Of a stretch of 9,338 nucleotides of DNA, positions 1 to 7,107 are shown in pieces. The stretch comes from Acidobacteriota bacterium. Its GTDB lineage: Bacteria > Acidobacteriota > Vicinamibacteria > Vicinamibacterales > SCN-69-37. Location: contig JAKALV010000123.1 of the NCBI GenBank assembly GCA_021824055.1, forward strand, positions 1 through 9,338. The letters are read 5' to 3'. The translations under genes were made by a program, and so were the position numbers. The notes under the pieces are model-generated. The model did no database searches, was not told the origin of the DNA, and saw only the letters and a list, made by a program, of their open reading frames with translations. Within the stretch, counting starts at the first letter, position 1. Each line of letters begins with the position of its first letter.

Positions 1-78
1 TCAGCAATCAACATGCCGAGTCAGGGCACGCGCGACGTCGGCGATCAGCCGAGCGGGCGCATTACGGCGGGAAGTTGA
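1..78 (+). CDS. possible 3' end of an unidentified upstream gene
   Basis: Frame 1 is open from the window edge to a TGA at 76-78 and gives 25 residues ending in GRITAGS. Third codon positions are G or C in about 18 of 25 codons, modestly better than the other two forward frames, and the gene would lie on the same strand as everything downstream. The other two forward frames stay open into the repeat at 116-253, so coding cannot be assigned firmly from so short a tail. No family is recognisable. After the stop, 79-115 is a short purine-rich spacer with no visible feature before the repeat element begins. Confidence 0.35.
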   Translation, partial: SAINMPSQGTRDVGDQPSGRITAGS

Positions 79-115
79 TACCCAACGGACGAAACGAAGG
101 GAACAAGAGACCCAA

Positions 116-253
116 GTTAAAGGGGCAAAGGGGCAAAGAGCCAAAAGGGGCAATGAAGAGCTCATTGCACGCTGTCCTTTACGCGCCTCAGTTGTTCACC
201 AAGCCTTTGATCTTCATTGCCCCTTTGCCCCTTTGCCGCTTTGCCCCTTTAAC
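116..253 (-). repeat. composite inverted-repeat element, copy 1
   Basis: The left arm (116-158) and right arm (212-253) are near-perfect inverted repeats of about 42 bp. Read from the outside, each arm is GTTA, then four 8-bp units of the type AGGGGCAA, then TGAAG. About 38 of 42 positions pair, with the mismatches mostly in the second and third units. The enclosed 53-nt core (159-211), read on the minus strand, begins ATCAAAGGCT and ends AGCGTGCAATGAGCT. It matches the plus-strand core of the copy at 995-1124, so this copy is placed on the minus strand. The element fills most of the space between the upstream tail and the Nudix gene. If transcribed it would form a long hairpin. No transposase or ORF of its own is seen. 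It resembles a non-autonomous MITE- or REP/BIME-like repeat, but the family is not recognised. Confidence 0.85.
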
Positions 254-277
254 GGTGTCGGCAATTAAACTGTCTGT

Positions 278-1000
278 GTGATTGACCTTGTCGCGCACCT
301 GACCGCACGATTGCGCCGGCCGCTGCCGGGCACGGCGGCTCATGCGCGGTTCTCTCCGCATCCGCCACGTGGCGGCACGTTCGCGCGCGAGGCGCCGGCC
401 CATGCACGGCAGGCCGCGGCGCTGATCCTGCTCTATCCGGAAGCCGAACCTTCGGCCTACGTACGGCAAACTGAAACGGGACCACCGGCCTACCTACGGT
501 CGTATGCCGTGCCATTGACGATGCGCCGCTCGGATCTGCCGGATCATGCGGGCCAGATCAGCCTGCCGGGTGGACGCATTGATGAGGGCGAAACCGCAGA
601 AGCGGCGGCGCTGCGCGAAGCGGCGGAGGAAATCGGCGTCGATCCGTCGAGCGTGCGCATTCTCGGCTCACTGACGCCGCTCTACGTGCTCGTCAGCCGG
701 TTTGTCATCACGCCGTTCGTCGGCGTGACCTCGACGCGACCCAACTTCCGGCCGGCCGAGCGCGAGGTGGCCGCACTCATCGAAGCGCCGCTGCACCAAC
801 TGCGCAATCCCGACAACCTCCACTGGGGCCATCGCACCCGCGAGGGCTACCTGGTCGACTTCCCGTATTTCAGCCTGCCGGACCCGAGCGCGCCACCCGG
901 GCACGCCACCCACCAGGTCTGGGGCGCCACGGCGATGATCCTCGGGGAGTTCATTTCGCTCATTGACGAAGATTTCACACCCACAGAGAGACCTCGTTAA
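278..1000 (+). CDS. Nudix hydrolase, CoA pyrophosphatase (NudL/YeaB) type
   Basis: The 240-residue protein carries a full Nudix box: G99-x5-E105-x7-R113-E114-A-A-E117-E118-I-G120-V121, which binds divalent metal and positions the diphosphate substrate. Just before it, HAGQISLPGG (residues 90-99) matches the extra HxGQxxFPGG signature of the CoA pyrophosphatase (UPF0035) subfamily. The inferred reaction is hydrolysis of CoA or acyl-CoA to phosphopantetheine and 3',5'-ADP in the cytoplasm; substrate choice within Nudix families is hard to prove from sequence. The start is a GTG. An in-frame TAA lies 12 nt upstream and the next in-frame ATG is codon 82, so no better start exists, although no good Shine-Dalgarno is visible. 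The protein is longer than the roughly 190-residue E. coli homologue. Part of the excess is residues about 56-76, which interrupt the usual LLYP...PLTxR strand and look like an insertion. The gene ends CGT TAA, inside the flanking repeat element. Confidence 0.9.
   Translation: MIDLVAHLTARLRRPLPGTAAHARFSPHPPRGGTFAREAPAHARQAAALILLYPEAEPSAYVRQTETGPPAYLRSYAVPLTMRRSDLPDHAGQISLPGGRIDEGETAEAAALREAAEEIGVDPSSVRILGSLTPLYVLVSRFVITPFVGVTSTRPNFRPAEREVAALIEAPLHQLRNPDNLHWGHRTREGYLVDFPYFSLPDPSAPPGHATHQVWGATAMILGEFISLIDEDFTPTERPR
443..499 (+). repeat. in-frame palindrome plus 14-bp direct repeat inside the Nudix gene
   Basis: A 6-bp inverted repeat with a 2-nt loop, GCCGAACCTTCGGC (443-456), leads into CGGCCTACGTACGG (453-466). 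This recurs as CGGCCTACCTACGG at 486-499 with one mismatch. The two copies are 33 bp (11 codons) apart in the same frame, encoding SAYVR and PAYLR. The segment falls where related Nudix proteins run directly from the LLYP strand into the (P)LTxR strand, so it is probably an insertion or a local duplication. Confidence 0.5.
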
Positions 1001-1124
1001 AGGGACAAAGGGGCAAAGAGCCAAAAGAGGCAATGAAGATCAAGGGCTCAATGACCACCTGAAGAACGGCGTGCAACAAGCTTTTCATTGCCTCTTTGCC
1101 GCTTTGCCCCTTTGCCCCTCTAAC
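995..1124 (+). repeat. composite inverted-repeat element, copy 2
   Basis: The left arm (995-1038) and right arm (1081-1124) are inverted repeats, each made of CGTTA or GTTA, four AGGGGCAA-like units and TGAAG. A 42-nt core (1039-1080) lies between them. On the plus strand the core begins ATCAAGGGCT and ends ACGGCGTGCAACAAG, matching the minus-strand core of copy 1 apart from a gap of about 10 nt and scattered changes. The element starts within the last codon and stop of the Nudix gene (CGT TAA, 995-1000) and ends 25 nt before the macroglobulin start. A transcript through it could fold into a stem of about 40 bp. No U-tract follows, so a classical intrinsic terminator is not supported. Confidence 0.88.
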
Positions 1125-1137
1125 GGATGATGTCTCC

Positions 1138-1142
1138 GAGGG
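1138..1142 (+). promoter_or_regulatory. Shine-Dalgarno of the alpha-2-macroglobulin gene
   Basis: GAGGG lies 7 nt upstream of the ATG at 1150. It supports that start over the in-frame ATG at 1096, which would add 18 residues encoded largely by the repeat arm and would bury the signal peptide. Confidence 0.6.
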
Positions 1143-1149
1143 TGTCTTT

Positions 1150-4100
1150 ATGCGTCGACTGACCGTGTTGGTATGGATGGCCCTGGCGATGGCGGTGCAA
1201 GCGTCGCCTCAGCAAAGTCAGCCGCTGCGCGTGCTCAGCGCGAGTCCGTCCGGCGAGGTCGCGCAACTCTCTGACGCCAACGAGATTCGCGTGATTTTCT
1301 CGGAACCGATGGTGCCGCTCGGGCGCATACCGGCCAATCCCGACGTGCCGTGGGCCACCATCACGCCGGCGATCAAGGGCAGCTTCCGATGGTCCGGCAC
1401 GACCATCCTGATTTTCACGCCGGACCCGGCGACGCCACTGCCCTACGCGACGAAGTATTCGATCACCATCGCGGCAACCGCCACGAGCGCAGCCGGACAG
1501 CCGCTCGGCGCGCCCTTTCACTTCGCGTTCACCACCCCAACCGTGAAGCTGACGTCCGCGCGGTGGTATCGCAAGAACGGCCGCTTCGACTCGCCGGCCG
1601 TGATGGCGCTGCGATTCAACCAGCCTGTTCGCGGCGCCGACATGCTGCCGCACCTGCGCGTGGAGCAGCAGCCGTACGACTGGACCAACGAAGTGCCGCT
1701 GAGCGCCGACGCGCGGCGACGGTTGACGACGTCCGATCCCGCGGCCCTGCAGACCTTCGACGCGAAGGTCGCCGCGGTGCGGCAGGTCACGTCGGCGTCG
1801 ACGGTATGGCCGGTGCGGGCGGCGGTCGACTGGGACAAGAAGGAATTTCCGGCATCGCCGGATCTCATCGTGATCGAGACCACCGGCGCGCCGCCACCGC
1901 AGGCGCACCTCGCGATCACACTCGATGCGCGCGCCCCGAGCCCGGGCGGCCGCGAGACACCCGGCCAACTCCAGCAATCCATCGTCGAGCTCGAGCCGGC
2001 GTTTCTTGGACTGAAAGTGAATTGCGCGACCGAGTGCGATCCGTCGGGCTGGAACGCGATGCAGTTCGTCGTGCCGGTGACGCCGGCCGCGCTGGCACGC
2101 GCGCTGACGGTTCGCGATGTGACGTCGGCGGCGCGGGAACTGCCGGTGGCGCCGTCGAACACACCCACATCGCCGCGGCTCGACGCCAGCGAAATGCTCA
2201 ACGTGGAAGATGCCGGCTTCGACCGGCAGCCGCCCGCCACCACGTGGCTGCTGCGGATCGATCCGTCGCTGACCGCCGCGGACGGACAAACGCTTGGCTA
2301 CACGTGGATGGGCACGATCCAGAACTGGCGCGAGAGCGCCTTCGTGAGCTTCGGCGACGGCCATGGCGTGTGGGAAACCAGCGGCGGCCCGCAGTTGCCG
2401 TTTTACGCCCGCAATTTTTCACAAGTGACCCAGTGGCTGCAGAAGCTCGCGCCGGCCGATCTGATGCCGCGAATCCGCGCGCTCGAAGACAAGGCGTTCA
2501 AGCTCACGCCGGCCGGCGCCGGCACGACGCGCCGCCTCACGGTCACGCCCGACACGATCCAGTCGCACGGCCTCGACATCTCGAGCGTCCTCTCGCCCCA
2601 GGGCACGGGCCTCGCTTGGGTGGCGATGCGGCCCGGACAGACGATTCCGCGGGCGAAAGCGGTCGATACCGATCCGCGATCGACGATCGTGCAGGCCACG
2701 AACCTCGGCATCACGGTGAAGGACAGCCCGCAATCGACGCTCGTGTTTGTCACGCGGCTCGACACGGGCGCGCCGGTTCCGGACGCGCACGTGACGGTCG
2801 TGAATCTCGACAACACGCAACTCTGGACCGGCATCACCAACGGCGACGGCATCGCGCTGTCGCCGCCGCTGACCCTGCGCAAACGCGACAGCGCCTGGAT
2901 GGAACTGGCGTTTCTCGTGACCGCGGAGAAGGACGGCGACGTCGCCTACGCCTGCTCGAACTGGAACGAGGGCATCGAACCCTGGGAGTTCGGCAATAAC
3001 TACAACCTGTGGGAAGCCACGGACATTCTCCGCGGCTCGGTGTTCACCGACCGCGGCGTGTACAAACCGGGCGAAGAGGTCCACTTCAAGGCGATCGTCC
3101 GCCACGACACACCGGCCGGCATCACGATGCTCAAGGCCGGCGCGCCGCTGCAACTGACCATCACCGACGCGCGCGGGAAGGTCGCCGAGCGGCGAGCCCT
3201 GACCACCACGCGCTGGAGCAGCGCGGAATGGACGTGGACCGTCCCGCAGAACGCGAACCTCGGGAACTACGCGATACAGATCAAAGCAGGTGGTGCAGGT
3301 GGTGCAGGTGGCGCAGGTGGTGCAGGTGGTGCAGGTGGCGCAGGTGGCGCAGGTGGCGCAGGTGGCGCAGGTGGCGCGGGTGATGACTCCGACGACTGGC
3401 TGAAGTCCATCAACGGCGACTTCCTCGTCGCGGCCTATCGGCGTCCGGATTTCCGCGTGGACACGACGCTGAAACCGGGCGGCGATGGCATGGCGCTCGC
3501 GGGTGCGTCGCTCCAGGCATCGTTATCGGCGAAGTACCTGTTCGGCGGATTGATGGCGAAGCGTCCGGTGGTGTGGTCGCTGAAGCGCCAGCCCACACAG
3601 GCGCTGCCGGGCGCGATCACCGACAAGTTCTCGCTCGAGCAGTACGCATTCGGCTACACGCCCGAGCGGGACATGGACGCGCCAGCCAACACCAACATCG
3701 CGGGCGCCACGGTCGCGCTCGACGCGCAAGGCGCGCTCGCGCTGACGCTGCCCACCGACGCGAAGACAGATGTTGCGTACGAATACACCTTCGAAGGTGA
3801 CGTGGAGGACGTGTCGCGGCAGCACATCGCCAACCGCGCGTCGCTCGTGTTGCATCCGGCGCCGTGGTACGTCGGACTGAAGCGCCCGGCGAACTTCGTG
3901 GCGGCCGCCAAGGGCGCGTCCATCGAAGTGCTGGCCGCCGGCCTCAACGGCGTGACCGTGCCCGGTGTCGCCGTGAACGTGTCGCTGCTGCGCGTGCAGT
4001 ACACCTCGGTCCGCCGCGCCGAAGGTCAGGGCTTCTACCACTGGGACACCGAACGCAAGGAAATCCCCGTGGGCGAGTGGACGATCACCACGGCCACGAC

Positions 4101-7059
4101 CGGCTTGCCCTTGACGATGGCGACGCCGGAGGGCGGGATGTATGAAGTGCGGGCGGTCGCGAAAGACAGCGCCGGCAGAACGGCGCGTACCGATCTCGAC
4201 TTCTACGTGCTCGGCACCGGATACACCGCCTGGGAACGCTACGATCACAATCGCATTGACCTCACGCCCGAACACCAGACCTGGAAGCCGGGCGATACCG
4301 CGCGCGTGATGATCAAGTCTCCGTGGGAAACCGCCACCGCGTTGCTCACCACCGAACGCGAAGGCATCCGCACCGTGCGGCGCTTCGCGTTGACGTCGAC
4401 GCAGCAGACGATCGAAGTGCCGATCACCGAGAAGGACATTCCGAACGTGTACGTGTCCGTGCTGTTGATCAAAGGCCGCAGTCCGGCCACGCCGCCGGCC
4501 AACGCCACCGCCACGTCCAGCCGGCGGGGTGACGTGATTGACGACCCGTCGGATCCGGGCAAACCGGCGTTCCGGCTCGGCTACACCGAACTGCTCGTTG
4601 AAGACGCCTCAAAGCAGCTGGCCGTAAAGGTCGTGGCCGATCGCCCGGAGTACCGTCCCGCCAAGACCGCGAAAGTGTCGGTGAACGTGAACGACTCGGC
4701 CGGCAAGGGCTCGGTCAGCGAAGTGACGCTGTGGGCCGTGGACTTCGGCGTGTTGTCGCTTACCGATTTCCACCCGCCGAATGTGCGCGATGCGGTGTAT
4801 GTGAAGAAGGCGCTGCAGGTGATGACGTCGGATTCGCGGCAGCGCATCATCAGCCGCCGCGTGATCACGCCGAAGGGCGCCGGCGAAGGCGGTGGTGGCG
4901 GCGCCGATGCCGGCCCGTCGGCCATGCGCCAGGACTTCCGCCCGCTCGCCTTCTGGCTCGGCTCGGTCGTCACGGACAAGAACGGCAGAGCCTCGGCCAA
5001 CATCACGCTGCCTGAATCGCTCACCACGTACCGCATCATGGCCGTGGCGGGCGACGATGCCTCGCGATTCGGATCCGGCGAAGCGGAGATCCGCGTCAGC
5101 ACTCCGCTGACGCTCTTGCCGAGCTTCCCGCGATTCCTTGCCCTCGGCGACACCGCCTCCTTCGGCGCCATCGTCACCAACACGACCGCCCGGGCGGGCA
5201 ACGCGGTGGTCACGATCAAGAGCCTGAGCCCGTCGCTCACATTCACCACCAGCTCGCGCGCGATTCAGCTCGAGCCCGGCGCCAGCGAGGCCGTGCGGTT
5301 TGACGCAACCGCGACGGCCGCCGGCTCGCCGCGCGTGCAGATGACCGTGAAGATGGGCGGCGACACCGACGCGTTCGAGACCGTGTTGCCGATTCATGCG
5401 GTGGCCCGCGTGGAGACCGCAGCGGCTTTTGGCGACACCGACAGCACCGCGTCACAGCCGCTCGAGATTCCTCGCGGCGTGCTGCCGGACGTGGGCGGCC
5501 TTGACATATCGCTCTCGTCCACCGTGCTCGTCGGCCTCACCGAGAGCGTGCGATACCTGGCGGACTACGGGTATCTCTGCACCGAACAGCGTGCGTCGCG
5601 CGCGCTGGGTACATTGCTCGCCGCAGATCTCGGCACCGCGTTTGCCATCGGCCAGACTACGCCGGCGGCGTACCGGGCCCAGGCCGAGTCGCTCCTGCGC
5701 GAGCTGCCGAACGCGCAATGCGAAGACGGCGGCTTCGCGCTCTGGCCGGGACGCTGCGCCACCGAGAGCGCCTATCTGACGAGCTACGTGCTGCATGTGA
5801 TGAACGTGGGCAAGACGCTCGGCATCGCGGTCGACAAGGATGTGACCGACCAGGCGCTGACGTTCCTGGAGAGAGAGTTGAAGGCGCCGATGCCGGCCGA
5901 GGTCCAGTGGCAGCCGGTATGGAGCGCATCGCAGGCGTTTGGCGTGAAGGTGTTGGCGGAGTACGGCCGCAATCAGGACTCGAACATCACGCGCCTCGCC
6001 GGCATCGCGAACCGTCTGCCGGTGTTCGCGTTGTCGTACCTCGCCGATGCGATGGCGGCCGCGAATGAACGCGGTTCGCGCTACCAGGACATCGTTCGCC
6101 GCATCGGCAACGCGCTGCGGGTCGAAGGCGACCGCGCTCATGTCGAAGAAATCGATCAGGATGCGCTCGGCTGGCTGTGGAACTCCAACATCCGCGCCAC
6201 CGCGATCGTTCTCGACGGACTCGTCGCGCGGGGCGACACCCCGTCCCTCGCGGCGCCCCTGGTCCGCTGGTTGACCGGCGCGCGCACGAACGGCCGGTGG
6301 AGCAACACGCAGGAGAACGCGACCGCCCTGCTCGCCTTCGTCTCGCACTACAAGAAGTTCGAGGCTGCTCCACCAAATATGACCGCCACGGTGCAGCTCG
6401 GCACGACGACCATTGGCAGCGCGTCGTTCCAGGGCCGCAGCACGACGGCCGCGGCACCGATTCGCGTGGTCATGAAGGAGCTGATCGCCGCCACCGCGCC
6501 CACATCGCTCACGATGAGCCGCACCGGCGACGGACGGCTCTACTTCACGACGCGGCTCCAGTACGCGTTGCCGGGCGCGCAGCCGGCCACCGACCAGGGC
6601 ATGCGCGTGGAGCGCCGCTTCGAGCGATTCGTGGAAGCGGGCGCCAGTCCGGCGGCCACCTCGTTCGCAGCCGGCGATCTGGTGCGCGTCACGTTGCGCG
6701 TGACGCTGCCGAAAGAAGCGCGCTTTGTGGCGGTCAGCGATCCGATCGCGGCCGGTTTCGAAGCCGTGGATGGCTTCTTCCGCACAACCGCGGCCGATCT
6801 CGCGCGCGACGCGCCGAGCCAGGACGACGCCGGCGACTGGACGACCTGGATGCAGCGCGGCGGCTTTGACTACGTGGAGCGCTTCGACGATCGCGTGCAG
6901 CTTTTCGCCACGCGCCTTTCCGCCGGCACGCACGAGTTCTCGTACATCGTCCGCGCCACCACGGGCGGCGTATTCACGGTGGCCGGAACACGGGCGGAGA
7001 TGATGTACGCGCCGGAGGTGTTTGGACGAGCGGCGAGCACAAGCATTGACATTCGTTAA
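1150..7059 (+). CDS. bacterial alpha-2-macroglobulin (YfhM/ECAM type) with intact thioester
   Basis: This is a 1969-residue secreted protease trap. Residues 1-18 form a Sec signal peptide (Arg-Arg, hydrophobic core, V-Q-A before S19). There is no lipobox Cys, so it is predicted to be soluble in the periplasm, unlike lipoprotein E. coli YfhM. Domains in order: an N-terminal macroglobulin domain with SEPMVPLGR (about 45-60); further macroglobulin domains including the MG2 signature TDRGVYKPGE (about 633-642); a Gly/Ala linker at 713-744; a bait-region-type domain with ADRPEYRP (about 1162); a probable bait segment rich in Arg, Ser and Gly (about 1218-1262); the A2M domain from FRPLAFWLGSVVTD (1263 on); and the thioester domain with C1477-T-E-Q1480, whose Cys and Gln form the reactive bond. 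Its tail is SNTQENATALLAF (about 1718). The C-terminal bMG10-like domain runs from about 1838 to the end. Cleavage of the bait exposes the thioester, which attaches covalently to the protease. At 1969 residues it is longer than ECAM (about 1650). The neighbouring pbpC supports the YfhM subtype. Confidence 0.95.
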   Translation: MRRLTVLVWMALAMAVQASPQQSQPLRVLSASPSGEVAQLSDANEIRVIFSEPMVPLGRIPANPDVPWATITPAIKGSFRWSGTTILIFTPDPATPLPYATKYSITIAATATSAAGQPLGAPFHFAFTTPTVKLTSARWYRKNGRFDSPAVMALRFNQPVRGADMLPHLRVEQQPYDWTNEVPLSADARRRLTTSDPAALQTFDAKVAAVRQVTSASTVWPVRAAVDWDKKEFPASPDLIVIETTGAPPPQAHLAITLDARAPSPGGRETPGQLQQSIVELEPAFLGLKVNCATECDPSGWNAMQFVVPVTPAALARALTVRDVTSAARELPVAPSNTPTSPRLDASEMLNVEDAGFDRQPPATTWLLRIDPSLTAADGQTLGYTWMGTIQNWRESAFVSFGDGHGVWETSGGPQLPFYARNFSQVTQWLQKLAPADLMPRIRALEDKAFKLTPAGAGTTRRLTVTPDTIQSHGLDISSVLSPQGTGLAWVAMRPGQTIPRAKAVDTDPRSTIVQATNLGITVKDSPQSTLVFVTRLDTGAPVPDAHVTVVNLDNTQLWTGITNGDGIALSPPLTLRKRDSAWMELAFLVTAEKDGDVAYACSNWNEGIEPWEFGNNYNLWEATDILRGSVFTDRGVYKPGEEVHFKAIVRHDTPAGITMLKAGAPLQLTITDARGKVAERRALTTTRWSSAEWTWTVPQNANLGNYAIQIKAGGAGGAGGAGGAGGAGGAGGAGGAGGAGGAGDDSDDWLKSINGDFLVAAYRRPDFRVDTTLKPGGDGMALAGASLQASLSAKYLFGGLMAKRPVVWSLKRQPTQALPGAITDKFSLEQYAFGYTPERDMDAPANTNIAGATVALDAQGALALTLPTDAKTDVAYEYTFEGDVEDVSRQHIANRASLVLHPAPWYVGLKRPANFVAAAKGASIEVLAAGLNGVTVPGVAVNVSLLRVQYTSVRRAEGQGFYHWDTERKEIPVGEWTITTATTGLPLTMATPEGGMYEVRAVAKDSAGRTARTDLDFYVLGTGYTAWERYDHNRIDLTPEHQTWKPGDTARVMIKSPWETATALLTTEREGIRTVRRFALTSTQQTIEVPITEKDIPNVYVSVLLIKGRSPATPPANATATSSRRGDVIDDPSDPGKPAFRLGYTELLVEDASKQLAVKVVADRPEYRPAKTAKVSVNVNDSAGKGSVSEVTLWAVDFGVLSLTDFHPPNVRDAVYVKKALQVMTSDSRQRIISRRVITPKGAGEGGGGGADAGPSAMRQDFRPLAFWLGSVVTDKNGRASANITLPESLTTYRIMAVAGDDASRFGSGEAEIRVSTPLTLLPSFPRFLALGDTASFGAIVTNTTARAGNAVVTIKSLSPSLTFTTSSRAIQLEPGASEAVRFDATATAAGSPRVQMTVKMGGDTDAFETVLPIHAVARVETAAAFGDTDSTASQPLEIPRGVLPDVGGLDISLSSTVLVGLTESVRYLADYGYLCTEQRASRALGTLLAADLGTAFAIGQTTPAAYRAQAESLLRELPNAQCEDGGFALWPGRCATESAYLTSYVLHVMNVGKTLGIAVDKDVTDQALTFLERELKAPMPAEVQWQPVWSASQAFGVKVLAEYGRNQDSNITRLAGIANRLPVFALSYLADAMAAANERGSRYQDIVRRIGNALRVEGDRAHVEEIDQDALGWLWNSNIRATAIVLDGLVARGDTPSLAAPLVRWLTGARTNGRWSNTQENATALLAFVSHYKKFEAAPPNMTATVQLGTTTIGSASFQGRSTTAAAPIRVVMKELIAATAPTSLTMSRTGDGRLYFTTRLQYALPGAQPATDQGMRVERRFERFVEAGASPAATSFAAGDLVRVTLRVTLPKEARFVAVSDPIAAGFEAVDGFFRTTAADLARDAPSQDDAGDWTTWMQRGGFDYVERFDDRVQLFATRLSAGTHEFSYIVRATTGGVFTVAGTRAEMMYAPEVFGRAASTSIDIR
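3286..3381 (+). repeat. 9-bp minisatellite encoding (Ala-Gly-Gly)10
   Basis: Ten complete copies of GCAGGTGGY plus a final GCGGGT encode residues 713-744 of the macroglobulin as ten AGG triplets and AG. Units differ only at the last base (T or C). The five C-ending units at 3331-3375 are identical to each other, a sign of recent slippage or unequal exchange. The tract lies between the end of one macroglobulin domain (GNYAIQIK) and the start of the next (NGDFLVAAYRRPDF), so it is probably a flexible linker. Any change in copy number keeps the reading frame. Confidence 0.95.
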
Positions 7060-7107
7060 AGGGGCAAAGGGGCAAAGCGCCAAAGGGGCAATGAAGAGGC
7101 AATGAGG
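7054..7107 (+). repeat. solo arm of the composite repeat filling the a2m-pbpC junction
   Basis: CGTTA, four units (AGGGGCAA, AGGGGCAA, AGCGCCAA, AGGGGCAA) and TGAAG reproduce one arm of the elements at 116-253 and 995-1124, with no second arm or core. It is followed by AGGCAATGAGG, a partial extra unit. The arm begins at the last codon and stop of the macroglobulin (CGT TAA) and its tail includes the pbpC start ATG (7102-7104), so the 42-nt intergenic gap is entirely repeat sequence. GAAGAGG within the arm, 2 nt before the ATG, is the only Shine-Dalgarno-like motif, and it is closer than usual. Confidence 0.88.

Noticed and set aside
121..158. G-quadruplex potential of the GGGG-containing arms
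   Set aside because: Each arm has at most three GGGG runs plus weaker G runs, and pairing with the opposite arm should compete; not supported enough to call.
241..269. Sigma-70-like promoter ahead of the Nudix gene (TTGCCC, 17 nt, ATTAAA)
   Set aside because: Only 4 of 6 and 3 of 6 consensus matches, and TTGCCC is simply part of the repeat arm.
75..281. Small reading frame of 68 codons spanning the first repeat element
   Set aside because: It starts with TTG, runs across both repeat arms, shows no coding-like composition or family resemblance, and overlaps the Nudix start.
116..1124. CRISPR-like repeats
   Set aside because: The repeats form inverted pairs within elements, the spacers are homologous to each other rather than unique, and there is no regular array or cas gene.
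1081..1124. Intrinsic terminator after the Nudix gene
   Set aside because: A long stem is possible, but the loop is 42 nt and no run of T follows the right arm.
1096..1149. N-terminal extension of the macroglobulin from the in-frame ATG at 1096
   Set aside because: The first residues would be encoded by the repeat arm, the signal peptide would become internal, and the ATG at 1150 has a GAGGG at proper spacing.
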